Shown: one piece after another, positions 32,706 through 43,969 of the stretch
Position numbering within the stretch: position 1 is the first letter of the stretch
How the letters are laid out: every line of letters starts with the position of its first letter
Assembly: GCF_042186555.1 (NCBI RefSeq)
Contig: NC_133334.1
Span: forward strand, 26,088,971-26,152,970
DNA length: 64,000 bases
Source of the DNA: Aquarana catesbeiana
Taxonomy: Eukaryota; Chordata; Amphibia; Anura; Ranidae
Direction: 5' to 3'
The notes under the pieces: model-generated
What the model was told of the DNA's origin: nothing
The model's database searches: none
Seen by the model: only the letters and a program-made list of their open reading frames with translations
Position numbers and translations under genes: made by a program

Positions 32706-33429
32706 AATATGTAGTATCTATAAAAAGATATAGGAGAAATTTTTTGGGGCTGATCACAGGGCAGGTCGGAAGAACTGTTATAACGTTATCCCAAGGTAAT
32801 AATAATAGTCAAAAAACCATAAGAGGTTACTTACAAGGAGCCTGTGTAGGTGGGTGGAGGGCCCCAAGGGTGTGAGCCTGTCAGGGATGAAGGTTAGGCC
32901 ATCCCGGGAGCTGAGGTGGTACCTAGAGGGCGACTTTGTGGGAAAAATGTTGAAAGTGAAATTCGCATCTAAATGTTTTTAAGGAGATAAGAAAATATAA
33001 AGGTGACTATAGAAGGAAAATAATAAAGAATAGGAGTGTTTGAGGCTGAGAAAGTGTGTGTGAATACCGGACCAAACCAAGGGGTATAGCGGTTAAAGTA
33101 GTGAAAGAAAAACAGAGGGAACAGTGAAAATTATACCAATAAGTGATAATGTGGTAACCGAGAAAGGGTAGTATAAACAGAAGGGTTAGAATTACATGTA
33201 TATGCCTGTGCCATAGGAAAGAGTGTAGAAACAATAGTGAAGACCAAAAGGGGGTCATAGTATTACCTGAGCTTCCCAGATCACCTAATTGCCAACAAAG
33301 TGGCCACCGGTGAGGGGTGTGTTGGCAAGGAATGTGTATCCAATGAAGGGGAAGAAATATAAATTGGAGACGCCGCCGGTAGGTAACCACCAACGCCACG
33401 TGGGCGGCTAAAGTAAAGAAGGGTAGCAG

Positions 33430-33660
33430 CTAACGGAGCCGAGCCAAGCCAGCCCGCAGCCGGCGCTTCTTATAGGGGCTTGGATGGACGACGCACAGTG
33501 TCGACGTGATGGCGTCATGTCGACGTCACACGCACGACGCTGGGAGCGTGGCGTCGATGCGTGATGGGAAGTCCGCCCCAACCCCCACGTGACAGGGGAG
33601 GGGGAGGGCTCCCAGCAGGCATCGCAGCTCCCGGGATTGCGATCCCCGGCAAGAAAACCC
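33430..33660. promoter_or_regulatory. CpG-rich core of the retrozyme-like element
   Basis: A GC- and CpG-rich patch, with GTCGACGTGATGGCGTCATG and related CGACG words, lies inside an otherwise AT-rich element. It could be an internal promoter, but no defined element is visible. Confidence 0.3.
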
Positions 33661-34673
33661 ACCCAGAGGCCAACCATACTCCCCACACATAGGGTAATAT
33701 CAAAGGGGAAATAGAAACAGTTTAGGGTATAGAATGGTAATCTAGATATAAAATGGGTACCTGTCTCTGGGGAGAAGCCTCACGGGGGGGAAAGGGATTG
33801 TAGCGAAAATTATTAAGTTATAAAAGTACTAATGATGGAAAATACCGAAATAATAAACGGTAAAATAACACCTACGATCCTATCTACAGAAACAATGAAA
33901 TCTCACTGAAAAAGTAAAAACCTAAATAGCACTTACACTGAGTGCCACCAAAACAAGGTAAAATTTATAGAAGGTAACAAGCATGTCTCCATCCCTGATA
34001 ATTTGAAACAAGAGAAACTTACTAACTAAGTGGGACTTTAAATGAGGACATTTCTAGAATGTACCTCCATCCCCAAAATGCATATATAAAAAAACACAGA
34101 AAGCTAGGGGGGTTTGTGGGACTTTGAATGAGACAGGCCTGGGAAGATAACACAACATGGTAATAATAAGAATATCTGTTGATTGCACCATAAATGCGAC
34201 CACATCGTGTTGCATAGTAATAATTACATAAACGGTAAGTTATAATAAATCCAGGAGCTTTTATTCCATAATAAGGTATATATTGTAGAAACATCATAAG
34301 ACAACATAATAGCATAGCAGCCTATTATGGTCAGTATGGTACCATAGTAAAAATTCATCAGACTGATATTTGCATGTGACTGCATCGTAGTATCAATAAT
34401 GTCTGGTGAATGGACCACATTGATGACCACATAGCTTGCATGGATACAAAGTAAAGGAGTATGACATATGAAATAATTGTTCCCTGAGTATGAACCAACA
34501 TAACAAGGTGACCCATTAACATAACATAGCAGCATGATGTGGAACGCAGCGGTGAGGTAACAATAATTCAATTATGAAGTTGTGTGTCTTTACAGTAATA
34601 AAGTAACATAGCAGTTGGTGGCATCCAAACGGCGTAATCTGGTAAAAATGTAGAAGGGCTGTTCATGTAAATA

Positions 34674-34728
34674 GCATCTAAGAGCTCTACGCGTTTCATG
34701 GATCTTTCCAATCTTCAGGAGCAGATGC
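34674..34728 (-). ncRNA. Compact hammerhead ribozyme, copy 2
   Basis: Same 55-nt motif as 32651-32705, exactly 2,023 bp downstream. Cleavage at both sites of a minus-strand transcript would release a 2,023-nt monomer. Confidence 0.9.
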
Positions 34729-35339
34729 AATATGTAGTATCTATAAAAAGATATAGGAGAAATTTTTTGGGGCTGATCACAGGGCAGGTCGGAAGAACTG
34801 TTATAACGTTATCCCAAGGTAATAATAATAGTCAAAAAACCATAAGAGGTTACTTACAATTATTGTTACCTCACCGCTGCGTTCCACATCATGCTGCTAT
34901 GTTATGTTAATGGGTCACCTTGTTATGTTGGTTCATACTCAGGGAACAATTATTTCATATGTCATACTCCTTTACTTTGTATCCATGCAAGCTATGTGGT
35001 CATCAATGTGGTCCATTCACCAGACATTATTGATACTACGATGCAGTCACATGCAAATATCAGTCTGATGAATTTTTACTATGGTACCATACTGACCATA
35101 ATAGGCTGCTATGCTATTATGTTGTCTTATGATGTTTCTACAATATATACCTTATTATGGAATAAAAGCTCCTGGATTTATTATAACTTACCGTTTATGT
35201 AATTATTACTATGCAACACGATGTGGTCGCATTTATGGTGCAATCAACAGATATTCTTATTATTACCATGTTGTGTTATCTTCCCAGGCCTGTCTCATTC
35301 AAAGTCCCACAAACCCCCCTAGCTTTCTGTGTTTTTTTA

Positions 35340-36300
35340 TTTAAACCGGGTAAGCCCCCTGAGCAGTGTTCTTCGTATTGCCCTATCTCCCTCCTTAATG
35401 TGGATGCCAAGTTATTAGCTAAGGTGCTGGCCGGCGACTGAACACCGTGATTACGGCACTGGTGCACGCAGACCAGTCTGGGTTTATGCCAGGCAGAGGA
35501 ACTGACATAAATATCCAACATCTCCTTACACATCCCTCTAGGGCAAGCGGGGATGGTCCGGAGGTAGTCGCCTCCTTAGACGCCGAAAAGGCCTTTGATT
35601 CGGTTGAATGGCGTTACCTCTGGGCGGTCCTCCGCAAGTTTGGGTTTGGACCTCTTTCATTAGCTGGGTCCAGATGTTATACCACCACCCCACAGCCCGT
35701 ATATGCACAAATAATTCCTTGTCCTTGCCGTTTCCTCTGTCCAGGGGCACCAGACAGGGATGCCCACTATCCCCTGGATTATTTGCGTTAGCCATGGAAC
35801 CCATGGCAGCTCGTATAATATCTGCTCATTCGGTGAAGGGGATCCAAGTCGGTGTAATAACTGATAAAATATCCTTATACGCCGATGATACTCTCCTTTT
35901 CCTTAAAGATATTTGTTCCCTCCCACCAGCACTACAAATAATAGATGAATTCGGATCATTCTCGGGTATTAAGGTTAATTGGGGGAAATCCATCCTTTTT
36001 TCACTGAATGCGGCAGGTCACCACCCACCAACTGGCACACCCCTAAATTGGACATCAGAATTCAAATATCTAGGTATAAGGATTAGGATTCCTCTATCCT
36101 CATACTATGAACTGAACCTCCAACCATTGCTTAAAAACTTCTCACAGAAATGTACAGCCTGGAGGACCCTTCCCCTATCACCAGTGGGTAGGGTAAACTT
36201 AGTTAAGATGGTTTATCTCCCCAAATTCCTTTACTTTTTCAGAAATGCCCCTTTGATCCCTCCGGCCTCATTCTTTGCAAAACTAAAAAGCATAATATCT
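35340..36300 (+). pseudogene. L1-A copy B: RT domain
   Basis: Continues ORF2 after the PLE-like insertion. HADQSGFMPGRGTDINI, ASLDAEKAFDSVEWRYL (RT motif A), RQGCPLSPGLFALAMEP, ISLYADDTLLFL (motif C) and KYLGIRI. A 1-base loss near 35432 and small indels break the frame. Ends at 36300, where L1-B is inserted. Confidence 0.9.
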
Positions 36301-37032
36301 GGGGCGTGGCCTGGCACAGCATGGAGTAGGACGCTTGTCTTGAGAGCTCCGTCCATTACTCCTGAATCCTATCCATCCTGGACTCTCCATGCTACTGAGC
36401 TGGCTGGCTCACATCCCTGAGGCTCTGGCAACACCCTGGGCTCCTTCCCGTACTGATTGGACACACGGCGGCCCAAACAGAGTGGCGATCTCCCGCATGG
36501 CGGGCGAATTTAAGCAAGACTGCGGCTTCGGCCTACTCCTGGAGGCCGCGGCCATCTTGGTACTCCGATCCTCAGGCCCTGCAGTGAGATTCCTGCCAAA
36601 TAGAGGTACCTAATTACGGGACAATCCTTCCGGGGAGAGGGACAACCTATACACAGCTCATTTAGCCAGTGGATACCCTGAGAAAATCGACGATTTCACC
36701 CGGTCCGGATTGCGGCCTAGGCCTATATGTAGTGCACGGCGGCCATCTTGGCACACCTGTCTCTCCTCCCTGAGTACTGTGAATAAGCTATAGCCCTGGT
36801 GTCTCCCTCCTAACAGCCTCCACTGCGATCCCCTGTACCCTCAGAGACACAACCCCAGATTGCCATCAGCTAAAGAGGTGGGGAGGAATTGCACGCACCT
36901 GCTTTATAAAACAACATCTATCCCTAAACTCTGAGGGCTGCCTGGGACAGCACTAGTCTTTAACTAACCAGCAAGTCAGGTTGTTACACTAAGTTTGGAG
37001 GTTCTCTGGGTCCCACCTGGGACCGTTGCAAA
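36301..37032 (+). promoter_or_regulatory. L1-B 5' UTR
   Basis: GC-rich 730-bp leader before ORF1, 98-99% like 25787-26521 by eye. As in other L1s it probably holds an internal promoter; no specific site identified. Confidence 0.55.
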
Positions 37033-37896
37033 ATGTCACCAACTAAGGCACAAAAGGCAGCGGCAGCAAAACTAGATCAGTACCGCCGAGCAGAAAAAGA
37101 AGACATGGAGGAGGAGGGAACAACTGAGAAAGCTGGAGCGGGAGAACGAACTGCGGGTGATACTGACAAACTCCTTGAAGCAATCACCTTCTGCAGAACC
37201 TGTCTCACAGCGCAAATTGAGGAGGTCAAGATGGATATTTCCCTTATCAGACAGGACTTTCAAAAGCTCAGGGAAAGAGTGAAAGAAACTGAGACCAGGC
37301 TGGGCGAGGTGGAGGATGCTATTCCACCCTTACAAACATCCTCAGACCGCGTGCAAAGGCAAATACAGCAACTTCTTTTAAAGCAAGATGATATGGAGAA
37401 TAGGCTGAGAAGATGCAATATATGCCTGATAGGCCTGCCAGAGGGGTCTGAGGGTAAGGACACTTCCACTTTTTTGGAACAACTACTGATCAATACTTAT
37501 GGAAGAGAAGTTTTTTCCCCCATGTTTGCGGTGGAGCGGGCACATCGCATGCCAGCAAGACCCCCTCCACAAGGAGCTCCTCCCCGCACGTTCATAGCTA
37601 AACTCCTTAACTATAAGGATCGGGACACTGCTTTGAGAATGGCAAGGGAGAAGGGCAATATCCCAGTTGGGAATGTAAAGGTGGCCACCTTCCCAGACTT
37701 CTCGGCAGAGGTACAGCGCCGTCGTCAAAGCTTTACAGAGGCCAAACGTAAGCTAAGAAATTTGCAATACGAGTACTCAATGCTTTTCCCAGCCCGTCTT
37801 AGGGTGGAGCATGAAGGGCGTGCGGTTTTCTTCGAGGACCCAGAGGAGGTGATCGCTTGGTTGGAACGACGAGTTAACCCCCAACAAGCTGATTGA
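37033..37896 (+). CDS. L1-B ORF1 protein, intact
   Basis: 287-residue RNA-binding protein of an L1-type retrotransposon, with no stop or frameshift. Order: basic N-terminus (MSPTKAQKAAAAK), coiled coil about residues 45-125, RRM-like domain about 130-205 (LRRCNICLIGLPEGSEG), then C-terminal domain (FIAKLLNYKDRDTALRMA through LFPARLRVEHEGRAVFFEDP). Length is usual for vertebrate L1/Tx1 ORF1. It is the only intact LINE coding region in the complex; the partner ORF2 is broken, so the element could not move autonomously. Confidence 0.9.
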   Translation: MSPTKAQKAAAAKLDQYRRAEKEDMEEEGTTEKAGAGERTAGDTDKLLEAITFCRTCLTAQIEEVKMDISLIRQDFQKLRERVKETETRLGEVEDAIPPLQTSSDRVQRQIQQLLLKQDDMENRLRRCNICLIGLPEGSEGKDTSTFLEQLLINTYGREVFSPMFAVERAHRMPARPPPQGAPPRTFIAKLLNYKDRDTALRMAREKGNIPVGNVKVATFPDFSAEVQRRRQSFTEAKRKLRNLQYEYSMLFPARLRVEHEGRAVFFEDPEEVIAWLERRVNPQQAD

Positions 37897-38556
37897 TTAA
37901 GTCCCATTGATAACGTGCCTGAGAGCAGGAAATGTCTCCAGCCAGTGCAAGTTCAAAGCACAAATCCTGATTACTTACAGCACAAGAGTCAAATTACCCT
38001 CCGGGGCTCCGGAGTGAGAAAAAGTCCTACAGCCAACATGCATCGTGCAGCGAGACTTTACCCCACACAGTTCTGGGAAGCAGCACCATGTACATTGGAA
38101 CTTTATCCGGAACTTAATAGTTGCAGCTAAATGGAAACGAGAAGATCAAGAGACCGTACTGCATGCTTTACAAGCGATATGGTTGATATTTTTTTCTATT
38201 TTATTTAGTGTCCGGAGACTGAACCAATTGTTCTACATTCCACAGCTCGCAAAAAAGTTAGACTGTTTCCCAGATAACAACCAGTTCAGGGATTATGCCC
38301 GCACAAGTTTGGGTCAGTGTAGGGCAGGGAGGGGGGAGGGGTTTCAAATGTTTTTGGTTCGGTTATATTTGAATGTGCATACTTATAATAGAAAACAGGT
38401 AACGTTATATGTGCCAGATCTAAGGGAAAGTATATATGTGCCTTATCACAGGTATTTGAGTCAGTTATCTCTGCAAGTTAAGATTCTGTATACCTTAAAC
38501 AGAAAGAGCAAATTGTTTTATATAAATGCGATATTAATGGTTAAAAAGCTTGGCCT
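37897..38556 (+). other. L1-B inter-ORF region
   Basis: About 660 bp without recognised domains, between ORF1 and ORF2. The frame at 38045-38569 shows no known motif. Confidence 0.55.
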
Positions 38557-41500
38557 ATGGCAACTTTGAAATTTCTAACATGGAATGTGAGGGTCCTGAG
38601 TGAGAAATTTAAGCGCGCAGCAGTCTTCACATTCCTGAAGAAGCAACATGCTGATATAATAGCACTAGTGGAAACACATATTGAGGGAAGTGTTCAGATG
38701 GCGCTCCGCAGGCCATGGGTTGGTTGGGCATACCACTCTACCCACACATCACCAGGGCTGGACTGGAACAAAAATGTGGCCCTGGACTTCATCCAGACCG
38801 GCCCAGGGCACAACACATCAGAGCACATCGGGGCACAGCACATCAGGGTACATAGCACATTAGGGCATGGGGCACTTTAGGGCACATCAGGGCACATAGC
38901 ACATGGGGGCACATCAGGGCTTGGGGCACATTATGGCACATGGCACATTATGGGGCACATTGTTTACTAGCCAGCATGCAGAGTAGCACAGGAAGCATCT
39001 GTGATAGGTTCTCTCTCATGTCATGCTGCTCCCCGGCGCCCCCTCCTCTCTTCTCGTCCATCCCCATTTGCTTGTGACTTCATCTGGGATGGACGAGAAG
39101 AGAGGAGGGGCCGCCGGGGAGCAGCGTGACATGAGAGAGAACCTATCACAGACACTTCCTGCGGTACTCTGCATGCTGGCTAAATCTCGATCTACCCGTC
39201 AGGCGCCAGCTGTCGGCGATTGACGGGTAGATCGCTGCGGGTCTCCGATGCAATAGGCGGCCACTGAAACCGGCCCACTGAGCCATCGGCCCACTGGGAA
39301 ACTCCCGGTAGACCCGATGGCCAGTCCATCCCTGCACATCACACTCTAGGGGAGTTTCTGTATTAATAGCTAAATCAGTACATTTTGAATTATGCGAACT
39401 AACTACCGACCCGAACGGCCGTTATGTATTTATTCATGCCAAAGTATATGGAGAGCCCTTGCTTATAATGGCTTTTTATATACCACCTCCATTTAATGTA
39501 TCCATGGTCAAGGAAGGTATATCCTATATGACCCGTCATCCAAATGTAGCAGCGGTCTGGCTAGGGGATTTTAATGTTACTTTGAATCCGGCTCTAGACA
39601 GGCTACAGTTGACATCAATGGCTCCCAGTGCTCTAACCGAAACTAAATTCTCTAAGCTTATCTCCACCTTCCATCTGATAGACACATGGAGACATAAATT
39701 CCCACTGGTTAAGTCATATTCATGCTTCTCGTCACCTCGGGGCTCTATGTCCCGCATAGACTTTATACTTATCTCCCGTAGATTGACCCCAAGATTATCA
39801 GAGGTAATGTTTTGCCCTAGGGTACTGTCGGATCATAGTCCTTATTGGATTACATTAAGTATTCCAGTGGCAAAACCACCACGAGCATGGCGTCTGAATC
39901 CATTCTGGCTATCTCTTCTACCAGAAGACGACGAGCTCATAGACAAATGGAAATTGTACTTTGTCGAAAATGATGAGTCAGCAACACCACCTGCAGTCTG
40001 GGACTCTTTTAAGCTATTTGCTAGGCATACTTTGATAACGGCGATTAATAAAATTAAGATGGACTCTTCTAGTGCCCTCGGTAAGGCGCTGGAGGACTTG
40101 TCCTCTGCAGAAAGAGAGTACGCCAACACCCCGACATCAGTAACTGTAGACCAACTTAAATTACAGACTAGAGTGGTTAATCAGCTACAGTACCAAAAAG
40201 CCAAACAAAAAATGTTTTTTTCTAAGCAGAAAATGTTTGAACATGGGGAAAAGGCAGCCAAGTTACTTGCATACCTGGTCCACAGCGAGGATAGACCCCC
40301 AGTGGTTATCACACTTCATGGCCCTGGAGGACAAAAAGTCACAGACCCACCTGCAGTAACCTCGATGTTTAGGGACTTCTTCCCAGACTTATACACAACG
40401 ACAGCCCCCACTGAGACTCATCACATGTCTCTTTTTCTTGAAAAAGGTGTCCTTCCCACAGCTAACAGAAGAACAAGTAGAACTATTGGAAGCACCACTT
40501 ACTCTAGACGAAATATCAACTGCCATGGCTAGCTTCGCTAGGTCCAAATCCCCTGGTTCAGATGGACTTCCAATAGAGTTCTATTCCCAATTCAGCGAAA
40601 TACTAACCCCATAACTATTAAAATTGTATAATTATATATTTGAAACCGGGACTTTACCTCCATCTATGACAGAGGCTACAATAATCCTCATCCCTAAACC
40701 CGGTAAAGATCTGGGTTTTCCAGAATCTTATCGGCCGATATCACTCCTACAGGTTGATATCAAAATACTCGCCAAAATTCTATCGATTAGACTCAATCAG
40801 GTAATATTAACATTAATACACGCAGACCAAGCTGGTTTCATGCCTGGACGCGTTTAACCTTAGGAAACTATACATTAACCTGCAAGCTGCACACAAGGAA
40901 GTTGGTACACGGGTTGTTGTGACCTGAGACACAGCAAAAGCCTTCGACTCGGTAGAGTGGAGGTATCTCTGGAGATGCTTGGAGGGCTATGGATTTGGCC
41001 CAAAATGTATTAAATGGGTCCAACTTCTATACCAGGCACCCAGGGCCAGGGTGGTGGCTAATGGATGGTCGTCTCAGTTATTCGACCTCAGTAGAGGCAC
41101 GAGACAGGGTTGCCCCCTATCCCCACTACTATATGCCCTGGCGGCAGAACCACTGGCAATATCCATCCGAGCAAACCCAGAGATCAGGGGACTTAAAATG
41201 GGCTCTCTGATTGAAAAAATTAGCATGTACGCAGATGACACGCTATTGTACCTGGCAGACTCGGGCCCATAATTACGCAATGCACTCCACACGATAGAAC
41301 AATTTGGAATATTTTCAGGTCTAAAAAATGATTGGGACAAATCCCAAATTCTGCCAATTGATAGTTTCCCACCCCCAGAATCCCAAACTAGGCTCCCACT
41401 TCAGAGAGTAGATGTCATTAAATACTTGGGGATTTATATAACCAGAGCCCCTGCAGACTATATATCTCTGAATATAACTCCTCTCATTTCCCTAGTTAAA

Positions 41501-42148
41501 AATAAAATACGAGTCTGGTCCAAATTACCATTAGGAGTCTGGGGACGTATAAATTTAATCAAAATGATTCTACTACCTAAAATACTCTATGTTTTATGGC
41601 ACACCCCCGTCTATTTACCCTTAAAACATTTTAAATCTCTAGAGTCCCTCTTAAAGACATTTGTATGGGGTAATAATAGGCATAAATTGGCATGGCAAGC
41701 CCTCAAAAATCCGACTGATCTAGGAGGCACTGCTCTACCTGATTTTAACCTATACTACATTGCAGCACAGCTATCACAGCTTTTTCACTTAGACAAAACC
41801 GACAGTGAGATATTTCTTACGCTCATATGTCCTAAATGGGCGCAATACACCAAAGACCCGATATATGCAATAGCGGCAGACATGGGAGGGATGGAACTAG
41901 GAGAAAGAAGACACACCATACTATACCACTACAGGAAAATATGGAATTTAGCAGCCTCTAGACTTGACATCTCACAGTTTAGCGACTATACGCCGTTATG
42001 GCATAACAAAAATCTTCAGGAGTTTAATAAAATACAGGACACATCTATATGGTCCACACAGGGAATATTTTACCTGCATCATATATTAAAAGATGGACAT
42101 CTTAAAACCTTCGACTTACTTAAAGAGAAAATTAAGTACTGTCCGTGA
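38557..42148 (+). pseudogene. L1-B ORF2 (endonuclease and RT), broken
   Basis: Starts MATLKFLTWNVRVLS at about 38557. The endonuclease is split by the hAT MITE (38753-39334) and resumes with GVSVLIAKS, WLGDFNVTLNPALD and VLSDHSPYW. The RT part is readable across several frames: KSPGSDGLPIEFY, LIPKPGKDLGFPESYRPISL, HADQAGFMPGR, RQGCPLSPLLYALAAEPLA and ISMYADDTLLYL (YADD near 41218). Stops near 40613 and 40856 and several frameshifts (for example about 40470) disable it. The protein would be about 1,200 residues and act by target-primed reverse transcription. Confidence 0.9.
38745..39342. mobile_element. hAT-like foldback MITE with 8-bp duplication
   Basis: Element 38753-39334 (582 bp), ends CAGGGCTGGACTGG and, reversed, CAGGGATGGACTGG. 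Flanks CACATCAC at 38745-38752 and 39335-39342; the single empty target is at 27695-27702 in L1-B copy A. A long internal inverted repeat (about 38968-39181) includes GGTTCTCTCTCATGTCATGC and its near complement. No transposase. Confidence 0.93.
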
Positions 42149-42184
42149 TACTTTTTTTATTTGCACTAACATACAATTTTTCAG

Positions 42185-42220
42185 GACAAGCTTTCGGGGT
42201 ATGTCCCCTTCTTCAAGGTC
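42185..42220 (-). ncRNA. Hammerhead-like relic in PLE2
   Basis: Minus strand: TTGAAGA in place of CTGAAGA, a strong GGGG/CCCC stem II with an ACATA loop, GAAA, GCTTG and TC. The core C to U change and an uncertain stem III suggest it is inactive. It sits in the 3' non-coding region of PLE2, where a PLE hammerhead is expected. Confidence 0.5.
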
Positions 42221-42388
42221 CAAGCAGTACTGATTCACAAATTTTTAAGCAGAATGTTAAAGAAGAAGAAAAAAAAAAAAAAAAGAGAGAAAACCAAACA
42301 CATACAAATCAATGGTAATAAAGATAGCAGCAGAGTTAGTGAGATAAGACAGAGGGAGAGCTAGGGGGGAATGCAGGGGGGGGGGATA

Positions 42389-43438
42389 CTAGTCACAGAG
42401 CGGTCGTAAAACTTTAGCATAATGTGTAAGGAAACCAATATCTAAATTCAGGCCATTATTCTTCGTGTCAAAGAGAAGTATCATTCTTAGTTCAAACGTT
42501 TTCCTTTCCTGGATAGTTCTGAAATTCCCTTTAAGAACTAAAACATTGAGGTCTTCTATAGTGTGGTCCGATTGTGAGAAATGATGTCCCACAGGTGTGC
42601 ATAAACTGTCTTCTTTATGTTCTTTGATGGTATGTCTGTGCAAATTCATCCTCGCTTGCAACTTCTGTCCTGTTTCACCAAAATAAGATCCTTTGCTGCA
42701 CCTTTTGCATTGGATGAGGTACACAACATTACTGGAGGTACAGCTGTAAGATCCCATGATATTGAAGGTCCCATTTGTGTGTGTAACACTTTTGGATAGA
42801 TTGATCCGGTTGCATAGTTTGCAGCGTTTTTTATTGCAGGGTTTGCTACCATTATTTGTGACTTCATAATCAGAGTGAAGTTTCCTGCTGATTAGTTTGT
42901 GTCTGAAGTTGGGTGGTTGTCTGAAAGCCAATAATGGGGGTTGTTGGATTATTCCTTTCAGAGTTTCATCCTCTGTTATAATGGGTTGTAAATCTTTAAT
43001 TATCTTTTTGATCCCTTCAAGTGCTGGGTTGTATGTGATGACTAGAGGTACTCGGTTATTTGTTTTTTTCTCTGTGTATTGGAGGAGATTTTCTCTTCGG
43101 GTTTTCAAGGCTGTGTTTATGCTGTTGTTGATGGTTTTGTCTTTGTAACCTTTCTTATGAAAGGAGTCTGCCAGTGTTCTGAGATGTTTATCTCTGTCAT
43201 CTGGGTCTGAACAAATTTGGTGGTATCTGATGGCCTGGCTGTGTATGATGGCCCGTTTGGTGTGTTGGGGGTGAAAAATGGAACTTTGAAGATAGCTGCA
43301 TCGGTCAGTCGGTTTTCTGTATATCGACGTGTGTAGCTTGTCATCCCTGATGTATACTGTAGTGTCCAGGAAGTTGACATGTGTGTTCGAATAGTCCATT
43401 TTTAGTTTGATAGATGGGTGAAAAGTGTTGATCAATGG
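42389..43438 (-). CDS. PLE2 partial RT and GIY-YIG endonuclease
   Basis: Open minus-strand frame of about 350 codons that extends to 43495 into LINE sequence upstream. It starts just after the RT catalytic YIDD region with NPLINTFHPSIKLKMDYSNT and NFLDTTV, continues through the thumb (YRKPTDRCSYLQ), has a Cys-rich linker KPCNKKRCKLCNRI, and ends in a GIY-YIG nuclease (VVYLIQCKRCSKGSYFGET, then R and H blocks, E in ERKTFELRMI). The RT catalytic part is missing, so it is a 5'-truncated copy. Only modest similarity to PLE1, so a different PLE lineage. Confidence 0.88.
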   Translation of the reverse strand, partial: PLINTFHPSIKLKMDYSNTHVNFLDTTVYIRDDKLHTSIYRKPTDRCSYLQSSIFHPQHTKRAIIHSQAIRYHQICSDPDDRDKHLRTLADSFHKKGYKDKTINNSINTALKTRRENLLQYTEKKTNNRVPLVITYNPALEGIKKIIKDLQPIITEDETLKGIIQQPPLLAFRQPPNFRHKLISRKLHSDYEVTNNGSKPCNKKRCKLCNRINLSKSVTHTNGTFNIMGSYSCTSSNVVYLIQCKRCSKGSYFGETGQKLQARMNLHRHTIKEHKEDSLCTPVGHHFSQSDHTIEDLNVLVLKGNFRTIQERKTFELRMILLFDTKNNGLNLDIGFLTHYAKVLRPLCD

Positions 43439-43969
43439 GTTCACCTCTAGCCCTAGACCCCAAACAGTGCCTCTGGGGTATAGTTTCAGACACAACCGAT
43501 AAATACACTAAAACCTTTTTGCATGAAACACTTTTTGCAGCAAGAAAGGTTATAGCCAAAAAGTGGATGAGACAAGAGACCCCCAAAATAGTGGAATGGA
43601 AGGTGGAGAAAAATAATACATTACCATACAAGAAATGTATATATATTAATAGAGGTTGCCCAGCAAAGTACAACAAGATTTGGGATAGATGGCTTCAGGA
43701 ATCTTCTACCTGTGTGTAATGTAATCGTATGACCGTAAAGTGATAAATAGGTATAAGTATGGATGGACAGTATTAACAATCAAATATGTACACCTTGAAT
43801 GTCAAGATACGCTAGAAATGTTTGAATTTAATGTTATACATTTTTAGTTCAACGATAATAATTGTAATGCTGTTATAGTGTCAACATGACAACGTAACCC
43901 TTTATTTTTTTCTTTTTGTATGCACCAAATATTCAATAAAACTTTGTTTGATATAAAAAAAAAAAAAAA
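43439..43969 (+). pseudogene. L1-B ORF2 C-terminus, 3' UTR and poly(A)
   Basis: Last about 90 codons of ORF2 (LHETLFAARKVIAKKWMRQE, then YNKIWDRWL) to a stop at 43717-43719, then about 240 bp of 3' UTR and an A-run ending at about 43969. Confidence 0.85.

Larger units (their letters stand above)
31965..35353 (-). mobile_element. Retrozyme-like non-autonomous PLE with two hammerheads
   Basis: Insertion 31979-35339 (3,361 bp) flanked by TTTAAACCGGGTAA (31965-31978 and 35340-35353). The empty site is intact at 22218-22231 in L1-A copy A. The unit repeats with an exact offset of 2,023 bp: 31976-32836 is almost identical to 33999-34859. A third, inverted partial copy (about 34857-35339) covers the complement of about 32050-32540. 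Each full repeat carries a hammerhead ribozyme on the minus strand. The 1.16 kb between repeats has no RT or nuclease frame. Tandem and inverted terminal repeats, hammerheads and a 14-bp duplication matching PLE1 point to a PLE mobilised in trans. Confidence 0.85.
42149..43438 (-). mobile_element. Penelope-like element PLE2, antisense in L1-B
   Basis: A second, diverged PLE inserted on the opposite strand in the C-terminal part of L1-B ORF2. L1-B reading stops near 42148 (LKEKIKYCP) and resumes near 43435 (LALDPKQCLWGIVSD). Boundaries are approximate because no clear target duplication was seen. Confidence 0.8.

Noticed and set aside
42389..43495. Reading the 368-codon minus frame as a host gene
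   Set aside because: Contains PLE thumb, Cys-rich linker and GIY-YIG blocks, and its first codons lie in flanking LINE sequence.
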